Origin: Pseudomonas deceptionensis
Lineage (GTDB): Bacteria > Pseudomonadota > Gammaproteobacteria > Pseudomonadales > Pseudomonadaceae
Assembly (NCBI RefSeq): GCF_900106095.1
Contig: NZ_FNUD01000002.1
Span: 2,129,501 to 2,193,500 of the forward strand
Direction: 5' to 3'
DNA: 64,000 bases
Position numbers and translations under genes: made by a program. Numbering within the stretch: position 1 is the first letter of the stretch; every line of letters starts with the position of its first letter. The notes beneath the pieces are model-generated. The model worked only from the letters and a program-made list of their open reading frames with translations. It searched no databases and was not told the origin of the DNA. Of the stretch, positions 43,581-52,161 are shown one piece after another.

Positions 43581-44126
43581 ATGAGCATTTCCCTACGCGA
43601 CCAGTTGCTCAAAGCCGGACTGGTCAACGAGAAGCAGGCCAAGCAGGCCGGCAAAGAAAAGCAAAAGCAGCAGCGTCTGGCCCACAAAGGCCAGATCGAG
43701 CTGGACGACACCCAGCAGCGTCTGGCCGCCGAAGCCAAGGCCGAGAAGGTCAAGCGCGATCAGGAGCTGAACCGTCAGCAACAAGAGAAGGTCGAGCAAA
43801 AGGCCCGCGCCGCGCAGATCAAGCAGTTGATCGAAGTCTCGCGTCTGCCCAAGCTCAACACCGAGGACTATTACAACTTTGTGGACGACAAGAAGGTCAA
43901 GCGCCTGTCGGTCAACACGTTGATGCGCAACAAGCTGGCCAATGGCTCGCTGGCGATCGTGCAGCACCAGGGCGGTTACGAAGTGATCCCGCGTGAGGCT
44001 GCGCTGAAAATTCAGGAGCGCGACCCGCGCCGGATTGTTCAGCTCAACATTCTGGTGGAGTCAAAAACGCCGGAAGAAGACGATCCGTACGCGGCCTATC
44101 AGATCCCTGATGATCTGATGTGGTAA
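43581..44126 (+). CDS. DUF2058 protein (YaiL-like)
   Basis: A 181-residue highly charged protein. The N-terminal half (about 1-90) is a lysine/glutamine-rich coiled coil (KQAGKEKQKQQRLAHKGQ), followed by a compact DUF2058 domain (YYNFVDDKKVKRLSVN). E. coli YaiL is a nucleoprotein/polysaccharide-associated protein of unclear role. It follows mazG by 22 bases and is probably cotranscribed. A REP element and a strong terminator come next. Confidence 0.88.
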   Translation: MSISLRDQLLKAGLVNEKQAKQAGKEKQKQQRLAHKGQIELDDTQQRLAAEAKAEKVKRDQELNRQQQEKVEQKARAAQIKQLIEVSRLPKLNTEDYYNFVDDKKVKRLSVNTLMRNKLANGSLAIVQHQGGYEVIPREAALKIQERDPRRIVQLNILVESKTPEEDDPYAAYQIPDDLMW

Positions 44127-44137
44127 CACTCACAACC

Positions 44138-44166
44138 TGTGGGAGCGAGCCTGCTCGCTCCCACAG
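44138..44166. repeat. Short REP palindrome
   Basis: CTGTGGGAGCGAGC and GCTCGCTCCCACAG nearly meet around CT, forming a long self-complementary hairpin of the GGGAGCGAGCCTGCTCGC family. It is placed 11 bases after the DUF2058 stop. Confidence 0.75.
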
Positions 44167-44189
44167 AGTTTTGCGTTAGCGCATAACAA

Positions 44190-44222
44190 AACAAACCCCG
44201 CTTCGGCGGGGTTTGTTTTTTT
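44190..44222. terminator. Bidirectional rho-independent terminator
   Basis: AACAAACCCCGC-TTCG-GCGGGGTTTGTT: a perfect 12-base stem with a UUCG loop, T-run on the plus strand and A-rich left flank. It ends transcription from mazG/DUF2058 and from the small minus-strand gene. Confidence 0.9.
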
Positions 44223-44242
44223 CAAGTCTGTAGTTGCGTCGT

Positions 44243-44425
44243 TCAGGCCTGGAGTTTTTGCGCTTCCAGCTTTTCCAGCTCAGCCTTGTAGCTGTGAGCG
44301 TCGCTCTCGCGGTGGAACATACCAACCAGCACGTCTTCCTGATGCACGTCCCACAGGTGAACACCGTGGGCTACCAGTTGGTGGAACATACGTGAATCGT
44401 CGCGTTCAGTTACTTTGATAGTCAT
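44243..44425 (-). CDS. Small uncharacterised protein
   Basis: A 60-residue protein (starts MTIKVTERDDSRMFHQLVAH, ends LEAQKLQA) with a charged C-terminal helix. TTGGAGC lies 9 bases before the ATG at 44425, and a terminator follows the stop codon, so it has the structure of a real single-gene transcript. No signal peptide, membrane segment or named domain is visible. The 263-base gap upstream to the DUF3108 gene holds only its promoter region and a terminator. Confidence 0.72.
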   Translation of the reverse strand: MTIKVTERDDSRMFHQLVAHGVHLWDVHQEDVLVGMFHRESDAHSYKAELEKLEAQKLQA

Positions 44426-44635
44426 CTGCTTGCTCCAAATTCTGATAAAGGTCTGCGGCAAGGCGTCGCAGGACTCCTTTATAGAATCTGTTAGCTTCCT
44501 AAGTAAATAGCTGATTGTCGCGCTGTCATCTTGTTAAAAACTGACAAACCCTACAGCCCTTGAACGACGTGGTGTTTACGGATTTGGCCGATAGTTTTAT
44601 GACAAAAGTTTCATGTTTGAAGGCTTTTTCCGGGC

Positions 44636-44664
44636 AAAAAAAAACCCCGCCGAAGCGAGGTTTT
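44636..44664 (-). terminator. Rho-independent terminator after the DUF3108 gene
   Basis: On the minus strand AAAACCTCGC-TTCG-GCGGGGTTTT, one mismatch, followed by a long T-run. It lies 25 bases downstream of the DUF3108 stop and so ends the purM-purN-DUF3108 transcript. Confidence 0.85.
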
Positions 44665-44688
44665 GGCGTGCAGCTCAGGGCTTGCCGC

Positions 44689-45402
44689 TTAGTTGCCCTT
44701 GACCGCTTTGCCATTCACCGTGCCGTCCAGCAGCATGATGTTGTATTCCTTACCGTCTTTTTCGACCTGGCGCAGTTTAACCAGCAGCGAATCCCAGTTC
44801 TTGGCGAACCACATTTCTGTGATGCGCTTGTTCTGTGTCGGATCGCGTACGCGCTCAACCTTGATGGCATCTACCTTGCCAGCCTTGGTTTCGACCACTT
44901 CAGGGCCGATAACGCGGAAGTCATAGGTGTCTACGTCGTTACCATCAACCACCTGGTAGCTCATGGACTTCTTGCCGGCTTCCACATCACGCTGCAAGGC
45001 CAGCTGGTAGGTGGACTTGTCGAGCATGCCCGTGAGAAGTGGCACTTTGACCGGGTCGCCCTGATCAGTACCGGTCACCATTTTGGTGGCCCAGTCGAAA
45101 TCCAGATCGATCTTCTTGGCTTTGCCCAGGCCGCCACGTTCAAAGTGATAGGTCAGCGGGATCAGCGCGTCCTTTTCAATTTTGAGGGTGCTTTCTTCGT
45201 TAAGGCTGGCCACCAGCATCGAAGCCTTGAAGTTCAAGGTCCAGACGCCTTTGTCGTTTTTGGTCAGGCTGCGCTCGGCAGAACCGCTCATCGGCAACTG
45301 TTTCCAGTCGGCGGTGTAGCTGGCTTTGAATGGCTGGAGTTCGGCCGCCTGCACTGCTGGGATAGCCAGCAGGCTGAGGGCGAGAAGCAGGGCACGACGC
45401 AT
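44689..45402 (-). CDS. Exported DUF3108 protein
   Basis: A 237-residue protein with a signal peptide (MRRALLLALSLLAIPAVQAA) and a DUF3108 domain of beta strands (LQPFKASYTADWKQLPMSGS; TYHFERGGLGKAKKIDLDF). It is probably periplasmic; the fold family is related to lipid-handling beta barrels, but no function is known. It starts 8 bases after purN and is the last gene of the purM-purN operon, an arrangement conserved in Pseudomonas. Confidence 0.88.
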   Translation of the reverse strand: MRRALLLALSLLAIPAVQAAELQPFKASYTADWKQLPMSGSAERSLTKNDKGVWTLNFKASMLVASLNEESTLKIEKDALIPLTYHFERGGLGKAKKIDLDFDWATKMVTGTDQGDPVKVPLLTGMLDKSTYQLALQRDVEAGKKSMSYQVVDGNDVDTYDFRVIGPEVVETKAGKVDAIKVERVRDPTQNKRITEMWFAKNWDSLLVKLRQVEKDGKEYNIMLLDGTVNGKAVKGN

Positions 45403-45410
45403 AATTTCTC

Positions 45411-46061
45411 CTAGATTCGTATCAGGTGGCCGCTGGCCGCGAGTAATTGACCGTCCAATAATGCGCCTTGCTCGTCAAGAGACAAGCGACCTTCGGCAAA
45501 CCAGCGCACTGCAAGCGGATAAATCCGGTGTTCCTGGGTGTGAACCCGTTGCGCCAGACTGTGTGGCGAGTCATCAGACTCTACCGGTATCACTGCCTGT
45601 ACGACCAGAGGCCCGCCGTCGAGTTCCTCGGTCACAAAGTGCACGCTGCAGCCGTGTTCGCGATCACCCGCTTCCAGCGCGCGTTGATGCGTGTGCAAGC
45701 CTTTGTATTTGGGCAACAGCGAAGGGTGGATATTGAGCAGGCGACCCTGATAGTGACGCACGAAGTCTGCGCTTAGAATGCGCATGAATCCGGCCAGAAC
45801 CACCAGTTGCGGTTTGAATTCGTCGATGATCTTGATCAATGCAGCATCGAAGGCCTCGCGGCCCTCGAATGCTTTGTGATCCAGTACGCGGGTTTCGATA
45901 CCCGCGTCTTTGGCGCGTTGCAGGCCGTAGGCATCTGCGCGGTTGGAGATTACCGCGCGAATCCTGGCCGGACTGTCCTTGACGTCATTGCTGTCGATCA
46001 AGGCCTGCAAGTTGCTGCCGGTGCCGGAAAGCAGCACCACTACATCACAGGTATCAGGCAT
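45411..46061 (-). CDS. purN: Phosphoribosylglycinamide formyltransferase PurN
   Basis: A 216-residue GAR transformylase using 10-formyltetrahydrofolate, third step of purine synthesis. Signatures: VVLLSGTGSNLQALID at the N-terminus, catalytic Asn/His/Asp in LAGFMRILSADFV...NIHPSLLPKYKGLHTHQ and FVTEELDGGPLVVQ. Its ATG overlaps the purM stop by one base (TAATG). Confidence 0.95.
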   Translation of the reverse strand: MPDTCDVVVLLSGTGSNLQALIDSNDVKDSPARIRAVISNRADAYGLQRAKDAGIETRVLDHKAFEGREAFDAALIKIIDEFKPQLVVLAGFMRILSADFVRHYQGRLLNIHPSLLPKYKGLHTHQRALEAGDREHGCSVHFVTEELDGGPLVVQAVIPVESDDSPHSLAQRVHTQEHRIYPLAVRWFAEGRLSLDEQGALLDGQLLAASGHLIRI

Positions 46062-47119
46062 TAGTGAGCCTTGAGGTTTTGCAGCTCAACTTGTGGAGCG
46101 CCTTCGGCGGCGGTTGCGATCTGGCCGATGACCCACGGTTGCTCGCCTGCTTCACGCAGTACGTTCAGCGCGGTTTCAACGTCAGCCTGGGCTACGCAGA
46201 TCACCATGCCCACGCCGCAGTTCAGCACGCGGTGCATTTCGTTTTCGTCCACGTTGCCTTTTTCTTGCAGCCAGTCGAAGACTGCAGGGCGCTGCCAGCT
46301 GGCAACGTCAACTACCGCTTGAGCGCCTTTTGGCAGAACGCGCGGGATGTTGTCGAGCAGGCCGCCACCGGTGATGTGGGCCATGGCTTTAACAACGCCG
46401 GTTTCCTTGATCAGCTTGAGCAGCGGCTTGACGTAGATACGGGTCGGGGCCATCAGCAGGTCGGTCAGCGGCTTGCCGTCGAGCTGGATGTTTTCGATGT
46501 CGGCACCGGACACTTCGATGATCTTGCGGATCAGCGAGTAACCGTTGGAGTGCGGGCCCGAAGAAGGCAGGGCGAGCAGGGCATCGCCGGCAGCAACCTT
46601 GGAGCCGTCGATGATTTCGGATTTTTCTACAACGCCGACGCAGAAACCGGCCAGGTCATAGTCTTCGCCTTCGTACATGCCCGGCATTTCAGCGGTTTCG
46701 CCGCCTACCAGCGAGCAACCGGACAATTCGCAGCCAGCGCCGATACCGGTAACCACTTGGGTTGCGGTTTCTACGTTGAGCTTGCCGGTGGCGTAGTAGT
46801 CGAGGAAGAACAGAGGCTCGGCGCCGCATACGATCAGGTCGTTAACGCACATGGCAACCAGGTCGATACCGATGCTGTCGTGTTTGTTCAGGTTCAGCGC
46901 CAGGCGCAGCTTGGTGCCTACACCGTCGGTGCCGGAAACCAGAACAGGCTGCTTGTAGCCAGCCGGAATTTCGCAGAGGGCGCCAAAACCGCCGAGGCCG
47001 CCCATCACTTCCGGGCGTGCAGTGCGCTTGGCCACGCTCTTGATGCGTTCGACCAATGCTTCACCGGCGTCGATGTCTACACCGGCGTCTTTGTAGCTCA
47101 GGGATGGTTGCTTGCTCAT
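46061..47119 (-). CDS. purM: Phosphoribosylformylglycinamidine cyclo-ligase PurM
   Basis: A 352-residue AIR synthetase (fifth step of purine synthesis) of the PurM/SelD ATP-binding family. Visible are [20 protein letters not shown] at the start, [25 protein letters not shown] and [16 protein letters not shown]. The ATG at 47119 gives the standard N-terminus [13 protein letters not shown]; in-frame starts upstream are not needed. It leads the purM-purN-DUF3108 operon. Confidence 0.96.
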   Translation of the reverse strand: MSKQPSLSYKDAGVDIDAGEALVERIKSVAKRTARPEVMGGLGGFGALCEIPAGYKQPVLVSGTDGVGTKLRLALNLNKHDSIGIDLVAMCVNDLIVCGAEPLFFLDYYATGKLNVETATQVVTGIGAGCELSGCSLVGGETAEMPGMYEGEDYDLAGFCVGVVEKSEIIDGSKVAAGDALLALPSSGPHSNGYSLIRKIIEVSGADIENIQLDGKPLTDLLMAPTRIYVKPLLKLIKETGVVKAMAHITGGGLLDNIPRVLPKGAQAVVDVASWQRPAVFDWLQEKGNVDENEMHRVLNCGVGMVICVAQADVETALNVLREAGEQPWVIGQIATAAEGAPQVELQNLKAH

Positions 47120-47502
47120 AATCCAGGCCTTTAGGGGGGATTCGGGGGTATCGACCGAGTTCAGGGGGCAGGCTTGCAAGTGCTCATCGATGGCGAAAAG
47201 CATTTGCAGGGTGCCCGGCTGTTGCCGGTCTGCGAAGGCGCGCGATTTTATCAGGCTTGAAGGGCAGCGGCCATCCTCGGGCCGACAGGCAGGGTTATAT
47301 CTGTCGAAAAAAACCTTTTTTAGTCGTACTTGGGTCTGCGCGCGGCCCTGTATAAGGTATAGCGAATTACTTTTGAGTTTTTATGACCGAATGAAAACTG
47401 TGCGGCGAGCTTGAATGATTTGGCTGTGGCCGTGTCTGAAGCTTGTTCGGGTGTTTTTATGGTGTCCTTATCAGGCTGCTTTTTTGTCATCGGGAATCTT
47501 TC
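47120..47502. other. 383-base divergent intergenic region (purM / DUF2066 gene)
   Basis: No convincing gene lies here. On the minus strand TGATAAAAT (47244-47252) is a plausible -10 element for purM. CGACAG (47283-47288) and CTGTCG (47301-47306) form an inverted repeat with a 12-base spacer upstream of it. The rest is moderately AT-rich and presumably holds the promoter of the DUF2066 gene. Confidence 0.35.
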
Positions 47503-48537
47503 ATGCGTCTGAGCCAATTTTTAGCAGTGGGCTGTTTGTCATTTTTTAGCCTGGCGAGTCATGCCGAAATCCTGACCGGTCTTTATCAAGTGCGCGAGCC
47601 GGTCACCAGTCAATCGCCTGAAGAGCGTACCCAGGCCACGCAAAAAGCCCTGGAGACCCTGGTGCTGCGTCTTACAGGGGATGCCAAGGCGATCCAGAGC
47701 CCCGGGCTTGAGGCGATTCGCAAGGATCCGCAGCAAATCATCAGCCAGTACGGCTATGACGCGGGTCCGCCGGAAAGCCTTCAGGTGGAGTTCGACCCTG
47801 TGAGTACTGACCGCGCGTTGCGCAAGGCCGGTTTGTCGTTGTGGGGTACCAACCGGCCCGCGTTGCTGGGCTGGTGGTTGAATGACTCGGTCGACGGGTC
47901 GAGCCTGGTGGGTGACGGTCAGTCTGCCGCTGAGCCTCTGCGCCGGGCGGCGCAACATCGAGGTTTGCCGTTGCGCTTGCCATTGGCGGACCTGAGCGAG
48001 CAGTTGGTGGGTACTGCTGACAACCTTGAAGGCAGCAACCCTGCGCCTTTGAAGGATGCTTCCGAGCGTTACGGGGCAGATGCGTTGCTGGCGGTGCATG
48101 CCCGTGAAGAAGACGGGAAATGGACTGCCAAGTGGCGCTTGTGGGTCGGAGATCAGCAGGAGCAGGGCAGCGCCCAGGCCCCTGATCAGGCGGCGCTGGC
48201 CGATGCCGTAATGCTGGCGGTGAGCGAGCGTCTGGCGCCGCGTTACGCGGTCAAGCCGGGGATTTCCACCGAGCAGTTGCTCGAAGTGCAAGGTATGAAC
48301 CTGGCGCGCTACGCGCAGTTGGGGCATTTGCTGGAACCCTTTGGCGCGAAACTAAAGAGCGTCGAGGGGGATCGTATTGTTTATCAGGTAAACGGCAGTG
48401 CCGAGCAGTTGCGTTCGCAGTTGGGGCTGGCGCAATTGAAGGAAGTGCCTGCGGGCCAAATGCCTGCTGTTGCCGATCCAGGGCAGGCGCCCGGCGTGGT
48501 AGCAGCACCGACGCCGCAGCTACGGTTCAGTTGGTAG
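47503..48537 (+). CDS. Exported DUF2066 protein
   Basis: A 344-residue protein with a signal peptide (MRLSQFLAVGCLSFFSLASHA) and a DUF2066 domain in the first half (LTGLYQVREPVTSQSPEERT; LETLVLRLTGDAKAI). The second half is less conserved and ends in a proline-rich tail. It is probably periplasmic and of unknown function. In Pseudomonas it is found between purM and the PerM-hda genes, as here. The ATG at 47503 is chosen for the signal peptide. Confidence 0.87.
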   Translation: MRLSQFLAVGCLSFFSLASHAEILTGLYQVREPVTSQSPEERTQATQKALETLVLRLTGDAKAIQSPGLEAIRKDPQQIISQYGYDAGPPESLQVEFDPVSTDRALRKAGLSLWGTNRPALLGWWLNDSVDGSSLVGDGQSAAEPLRRAAQHRGLPLRLPLADLSEQLVGTADNLEGSNPAPLKDASERYGADALLAVHAREEDGKWTAKWRLWVGDQQEQGSAQAPDQAALADAVMLAVSERLAPRYAVKPGISTEQLLEVQGMNLARYAQLGHLLEPFGAKLKSVEGDRIVYQVNGSAEQLRSQLGLAQLKEVPAGQMPAVADPGQAPGVVAAPTPQLRFSW

Positions 48538-48572
48538 GCTTTTATCTTCTTTATATAAGGATGGGGTGATTC

Positions 48573-49646
48573 ATGGCAGATTCGCGACGGTGGGTGTGGT
48601 GGGGTGTAGCGCTGGGGTTCGCCTTGTTCGTGTACTTCCTGCATCCGATACTCACGCCCTTTTTGGTCGCAATCGTTCTGGCCTATATGTTCGACCCTGT
48701 GGTTGACCGGCTGGAAAGGGCCGGGCTTTCAAGAACCTGGGGCGTGGTCGCGGTCTTTGCGCTGTTCACCATCATCTTGATGACGTTACTGCTGGTGTTG
48801 GTGCCGCTGCTGGCCAAGCAGCTGTTGAAGCTCTATCAGCTGGCGCCGCAGGTGCTCGACTGGTTGCAGCACACCGCAATGCCGTGGGTCCAGGCCAAGC
48901 TGGGCTTGAGCGACAGCTTCTGGAAATTCGACAAGATCAAGGCGGCCATCACCGAACACATGGGGCAGGCCACTGACATCGTCGGTGTGGTGCTGTCCCA
49001 AGCCACGGCATCCAGCCTGGCACTGATCGGCTTTTTGGCCAATCTGGTACTGATCCCGGTGGTAGCTTTTTACCTGCTGCGGGACTGGAACATCATGATG
49101 GCCAAGATTCACGGCCTGTTGCCCCGTGCTCGCGCCGAGCAGATTGTGTCGCTGGCCAAGGAATGTCACGACGTGCTCGGCGCGTTTGTCCGAGGTCAGT
49201 TGCTGGTGATGCTGGCGCTGGGGGTGATCTACTCGGCGGGCCTGATGTTTGTCGGCCTCGAGTTGGGGTTGTTGATCGGCTTGATGGCGGGGGTGGCAGC
49301 CATCGTGCCGTATATGGGCTTTATTGTCGGCATCGGTGCGGCGTTGATCGCTGGCCTGTTCCAGTTTGGCGGGGATCTGTACCCGATGCTCGGAATCGTG
49401 GCGGTGTTTATGGTCGGTCAGGCGCTCGAGGGTACGGTACTCACACCCTTGCTGGTGGGTGACAAGATCGGTATGCACCCGGTGGCCGTGATCTTCGCGA
49501 TTCTGGCGGGTGGCGAGCTGTTTGGCTTTACCGGGGTGTTGCTGGCGTTGCCGGTGGCTGCTGTGATTATGGTGCTGGTGCGTCATGTGCAGGATCTGTA
49601 CAAGGACTCCCAGGTCTATAAAGGCAGCGAAGACCCCCAGTTGTAG
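48573..49646 (+). CDS. AI-2E/PerM-family membrane transporter
   Basis: A 357-residue inner-membrane protein with about eight helices and the AI-2E family signatures PILTPFLVAIVLAYMFDPVVDRLE and GIVAVFMVGQALEGTVLTPLLVGDKIGMHPV. E. coli PerM/YdgG relatives have been linked to permease or autoinducer-2 export functions, though the substrate is generally unproven. It follows the DUF2066 gene by 35 bases; a terminator follows. Confidence 0.9.
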   Translation: MADSRRWVWWGVALGFALFVYFLHPILTPFLVAIVLAYMFDPVVDRLERAGLSRTWGVVAVFALFTIILMTLLLVLVPLLAKQLLKLYQLAPQVLDWLQHTAMPWVQAKLGLSDSFWKFDKIKAAITEHMGQATDIVGVVLSQATASSLALIGFLANLVLIPVVAFYLLRDWNIMMAKIHGLLPRARAEQIVSLAKECHDVLGAFVRGQLLVMLALGVIYSAGLMFVGLELGLLIGLMAGVAAIVPYMGFIVGIGAALIAGLFQFGGDLYPMLGIVAVFMVGQALEGTVLTPLLVGDKIGMHPVAVIFAILAGGELFGFTGVLLALPVAAVIMVLVRHVQDLYKDSQVYKGSEDPQL

Positions 49647-49664
49647 CGCTGGCGGTGTGAAGGG

Positions 49665-49696
49665 GCGGGTTCATCGTGAGGTGAGCCCGCTTTTTT
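49665..49696 (+). terminator. Rho-independent terminator
   Basis: GCGGGTTCA and TGAGCCCGC pair over 9 bases with one G-T pair and an 8-base loop, followed by TTTTTT. It begins 19 bases after the PerM-type stop codon. Confidence 0.82.
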
Positions 49697-49869
49697 GTTT
49701 ATGCACCAGGGGCCCGGATAGCAAGAAAAAGACCAATCAATCCAAGACGTTAATGCAAACCTTTGATTTTGCTCGTGGTCTGTTACATTGTGTGCCCGGC
49801 TACACGGGTATAAACTTTTAATACTTTACACAGAGGCCACTAACGGTTCGCTTGAACTGTTCAGTCAGC

Positions 49870-50574
49870 ATGAAACCGATTCAGCTGCCCCTAGGTGTGC
49901 GTCTGCGTGATGACGCTACCTTCATAAACTACTATCCAGGCGCCAATGCCGCTGCACTCGGCTATGTCGAGCGTCTTTGCGAAGCCGACGCCGGCTGGAC
50001 AGAAAGCCTGATCTACCTCTGGGGCAAACAAGGCGTGGGCCGTACACACTTGCTACAGGCCGCCTGTCTGCGCTTTGAGCAGATGGGTGAGCCGGCGGTG
50101 TACTTGCCACTGGCCGAGTTGCTGGATCGCGGCATTGAAATCCTCGATAACCTTGAGCAGTACGAACTGGTTTGCCTGGATGATCTTCAGGCAGTGGCCG
50201 GTCGGGCTGACTGGGAAGAGGCGTTGTTCCACCTGTTCAATCGCCTGCGTGACAGTGGCCGTCGCCTGCTGATCGCCGCCTCCACCTCGCCCCGTGAACT
50301 GCCGATCAAGCTGGCGGACCTCAAGTCCCGCCTGACCCTTGCACTGGTGTTCCAGATGCGCCCGCTATCTGATGAAGACAAACTGCGTGCCTTGCAGTTG
50401 CGTGCATCCCGTCGTGGCCTGCACCTGACCGACGAAGTCGGGCACTTCATCCTCACCCGAGGTACGCGCAGCATGAGCGCGCTGTTTGATTTACTTGAAC
50501 GGCTCGATCAGGCGTCCCTGCAAGCGCAGCGCAAGCTGACCATTCCTTTCCTGAAAGAAACCCTGGGCTGGTAG
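49870..50574 (+). CDS. hda: DnaA regulatory inactivator Hda
   Basis: A 234-residue AAA+ protein related to DnaA domain III. It carries an N-terminal clamp-binding motif (IQLPLGV), a Walker A-like loop (LWGKQGVGRTHLLQA), Walker B (LVCLDDLQ) and sensor regions. With the DNA-loaded beta clamp it stimulates ATP hydrolysis by DnaA and so restrains initiation. The ATG at 49870 places the clamp motif at the correct N-terminal position; a TTG six codons earlier is less likely. Confidence 0.93.
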   Translation: MKPIQLPLGVRLRDDATFINYYPGANAAALGYVERLCEADAGWTESLIYLWGKQGVGRTHLLQAACLRFEQMGEPAVYLPLAELLDRGIEILDNLEQYELVCLDDLQAVAGRADWEEALFHLFNRLRDSGRRLLIAASTSPRELPIKLADLKSRLTLALVFQMRPLSDEDKLRALQLRASRRGLHLTDEVGHFILTRGTRSMSALFDLLERLDQASLQAQRKLTIPFLKETLGW

Positions 50575-50798
50575 TTCACGCCTTTAAAAACTTGGGCTGC
50601 AGGCCTTTTTGGCGGTTTTCAGGCGCCAGAAAACCTGCGCGCCAGAGTGGTTGGGTGCGCAAAATCGATTGTCAGGGGTGTAAAGCCTTAGATGTCTTGA
50701 GAAAACTCCCGAGTCACATTTAGATCGATTGAATTTGCAAATGAGGATCATAGAAGGCATAGTCTCGGCTACTTTTTCCACAAGCCACGGTCGTGCCC

Positions 50799-51425
50799 AT
50801 GCTAAAGCGCTTCGCACCCCTCGTGCCTCTCGCACTCGTTACCCTGTTGTTTGGCTGTGCTGCCCACACTCCTGTGTCGCAGCAAGTTGTCTATCGGCAG
50901 GCTCAAAAGTCATCTTCGGTATCGCAATCTTCCGCTCTTTATCAGGAAGAACTGGCAACCGAAAAAGAACTGGCTCAATTTTCCGAGAACAGCAAGCCTT
51001 ACGAATTGCCGGCTTTGGCTGACAGCATTCTTGAGCGCGGCATGTCCTTGATCGGTACGCGTTACCGTTTTGGCGGCACCTCTGAGTCTGGCTTCGATTG
51101 CAGCGGCTTCATCGGCTACCTGTTCAAAGAAGAAGCGGGCATGCAACTGCCACGCTCGACGCGTGAAATGATCAACGTGAAAGCACCGTTGGTCGCACGA
51201 AAAAACCTCAAACCGGGTGATTTGCTGTTCTTCAGCACCAATGGTCGTGGCCGTGTCAGCCATGCCGGGATTTACCTGGGAGATGACCAGTTTATCCACT
51301 CCAGCAGCCGCCGCAGCGGCGGTGTACGGATTGATAACCTGGGTGACAGCTACTGGAGCAAGACCTTTATCGAGGCCAAACGTGCCCTGGCGATGGCTCC
51401 TTCGAGTGTCGTAGCCCGCAAGTAA
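50799..51425 (+). CDS. NlpC/P60 (C40) cell-wall hydrolase lipoprotein
   Basis: A 208-residue protein: lipoprotein signal (lipobox VTLLFGC), a linker to about residue 70, then an NlpC/P60 domain with catalytic Cys in FDCSGFIGYLF and His in VSHAGIYLGDDQFIHSS. Such enzymes cleave gamma-D-Glu-diaminopimelate or related peptide bonds in peptidoglycan (compare E. coli Spr/MepS). It is followed by a paralogous gene with a hairpin between. The ATG at 50799 is chosen over a GTG two codons earlier. Confidence 0.9.
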   Translation: MLKRFAPLVPLALVTLLFGCAAHTPVSQQVVYRQAQKSSSVSQSSALYQEELATEKELAQFSENSKPYELPALADSILERGMSLIGTRYRFGGTSESGFDCSGFIGYLFKEEAGMQLPRSTREMINVKAPLVARKNLKPGDLLFFSTNGRGRVSHAGIYLGDDQFIHSSSRRSGGVRIDNLGDSYWSKTFIEAKRALAMAPSSVVARK

Positions 51426-51489
51426 AGTTAATGTCTTACTTGAAGTTCTGTTGCTAACAGCTAGAATTCAGTCGCATTGTTAAATACCT

Positions 51490-51521
51490 GAAACCGCGAA
51501 GGTGCCCCCTGTCGCGGTTTC
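51490..51521. terminator. Hairpin between the two NlpC/P60 genes
   Basis: GAAACCGCGA and TCGCGGTTTC form a perfect 10-base stem with a 12-base loop, 64 bases after the first NlpC/P60 stop. There is no T-run; it could act as a rho-assisted terminator or processing site. Confidence 0.5.
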
Positions 51522-51570
51522 GGGTTTCGCGGCCAGAGTTGCCGTATCCAGAATCAGGAACATTCTGTTT

Positions 51571-52110
51571 ATGTCGACCATGGCCCGCGTTGCACTTTTG
51601 ACTTTAGCAGCACTGCTCAGTGCCTGCGCCAGCCACACCCCGCCACCCCCTGTGGTGAAAAAAACGGCGGTGTTCGTCAATCCCAGTGAAGAGTTTTCGC
51701 CCATAGCGGCTGACGTGCTTTTTCGCGCCTTGGGTTTGGTTGGCACGCCATATCGTTGGGGCGGCAACACCCCGGATTCAGGTTTTGATTGCAGTGGTTT
51801 GATCAAGTACGTCTATAACGACGCGGCGGGTATCTCGCTGCCACGCACGACCCGCGAAATGATCGTGATGAGTGGGCAGAGCATTGGCAAAGACAAACTG
51901 CAAACAGGCGACTTGCTGTTTTTCGCCACCAGTGGCGGAACCCAGGTCAGCCATGCCGGGATCTATGTGGGTGAGGGCCGCTTTGTGCATGCCCCGGCCA
52001 CGGGGGGTACGGTCAAGCTGGACAGTCTGGACAAAGCCTACTGGCAAAAAGCCTATCTCAACGCCAAGCGCGTGCTGCCCACCGAGCAGCATCTGGCTCA
52101 CAACCCGTAA
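51571..52110 (+). CDS. NlpC/P60 (C40) cell-wall hydrolase lipoprotein, paralogue
   Basis: A 179-residue protein with a lipoprotein signal (LAALLSAC) and an NlpC/P60 domain: catalytic Cys in FDCSGLIKYVYND and His in VSHAGIYVGEGRFVHAP. It is clearly paralogous to the gene just upstream but with a shorter linker and a proline-rich start. AGGA lies about 11 bases before the ATG at 51571; an ATG three codons later is possible. Both are probably outer-membrane-anchored peptidoglycan endopeptidases of the MepS type. Confidence 0.89.
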   Translation: MSTMARVALLTLAALLSACASHTPPPPVVKKTAVFVNPSEEFSPIAADVLFRALGLVGTPYRWGGNTPDSGFDCSGLIKYVYNDAAGISLPRTTREMIVMSGQSIGKDKLQTGDLLFFATSGGTQVSHAGIYVGEGRFVHAPATGGTVKLDSLDKAYWQKAYLNAKRVLPTEQHLAHNP

Positions 52111-52122
52111 ACAGATTCAAAC

Positions 52123-52144
52123 CTGCGCAAGCTCGCTTGCGCAG
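52123..52144. terminator. Hairpin between convergent genes
   Basis: CTGCGCAAGC-TC-GCTTGCGCAG, a perfect 10-base stem, between the NlpC/P60 gene and the convergent sugar dehydrogenase gene. No T-run on either side. Confidence 0.55.
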
Positions 52145-52161
52145 TTGATGAACCCGCCTGT

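Noticed and set aside
47320..47490. Minus-strand small frame (starts MTKKQPDKDTIKTPEQAS) in the purM/DUF2066 gap
   Set aside because: Composition is protein-like but there is no ribosome binding site, and it covers the probable promoter of the DUF2066 gene. Conservation data would be needed to accept it.
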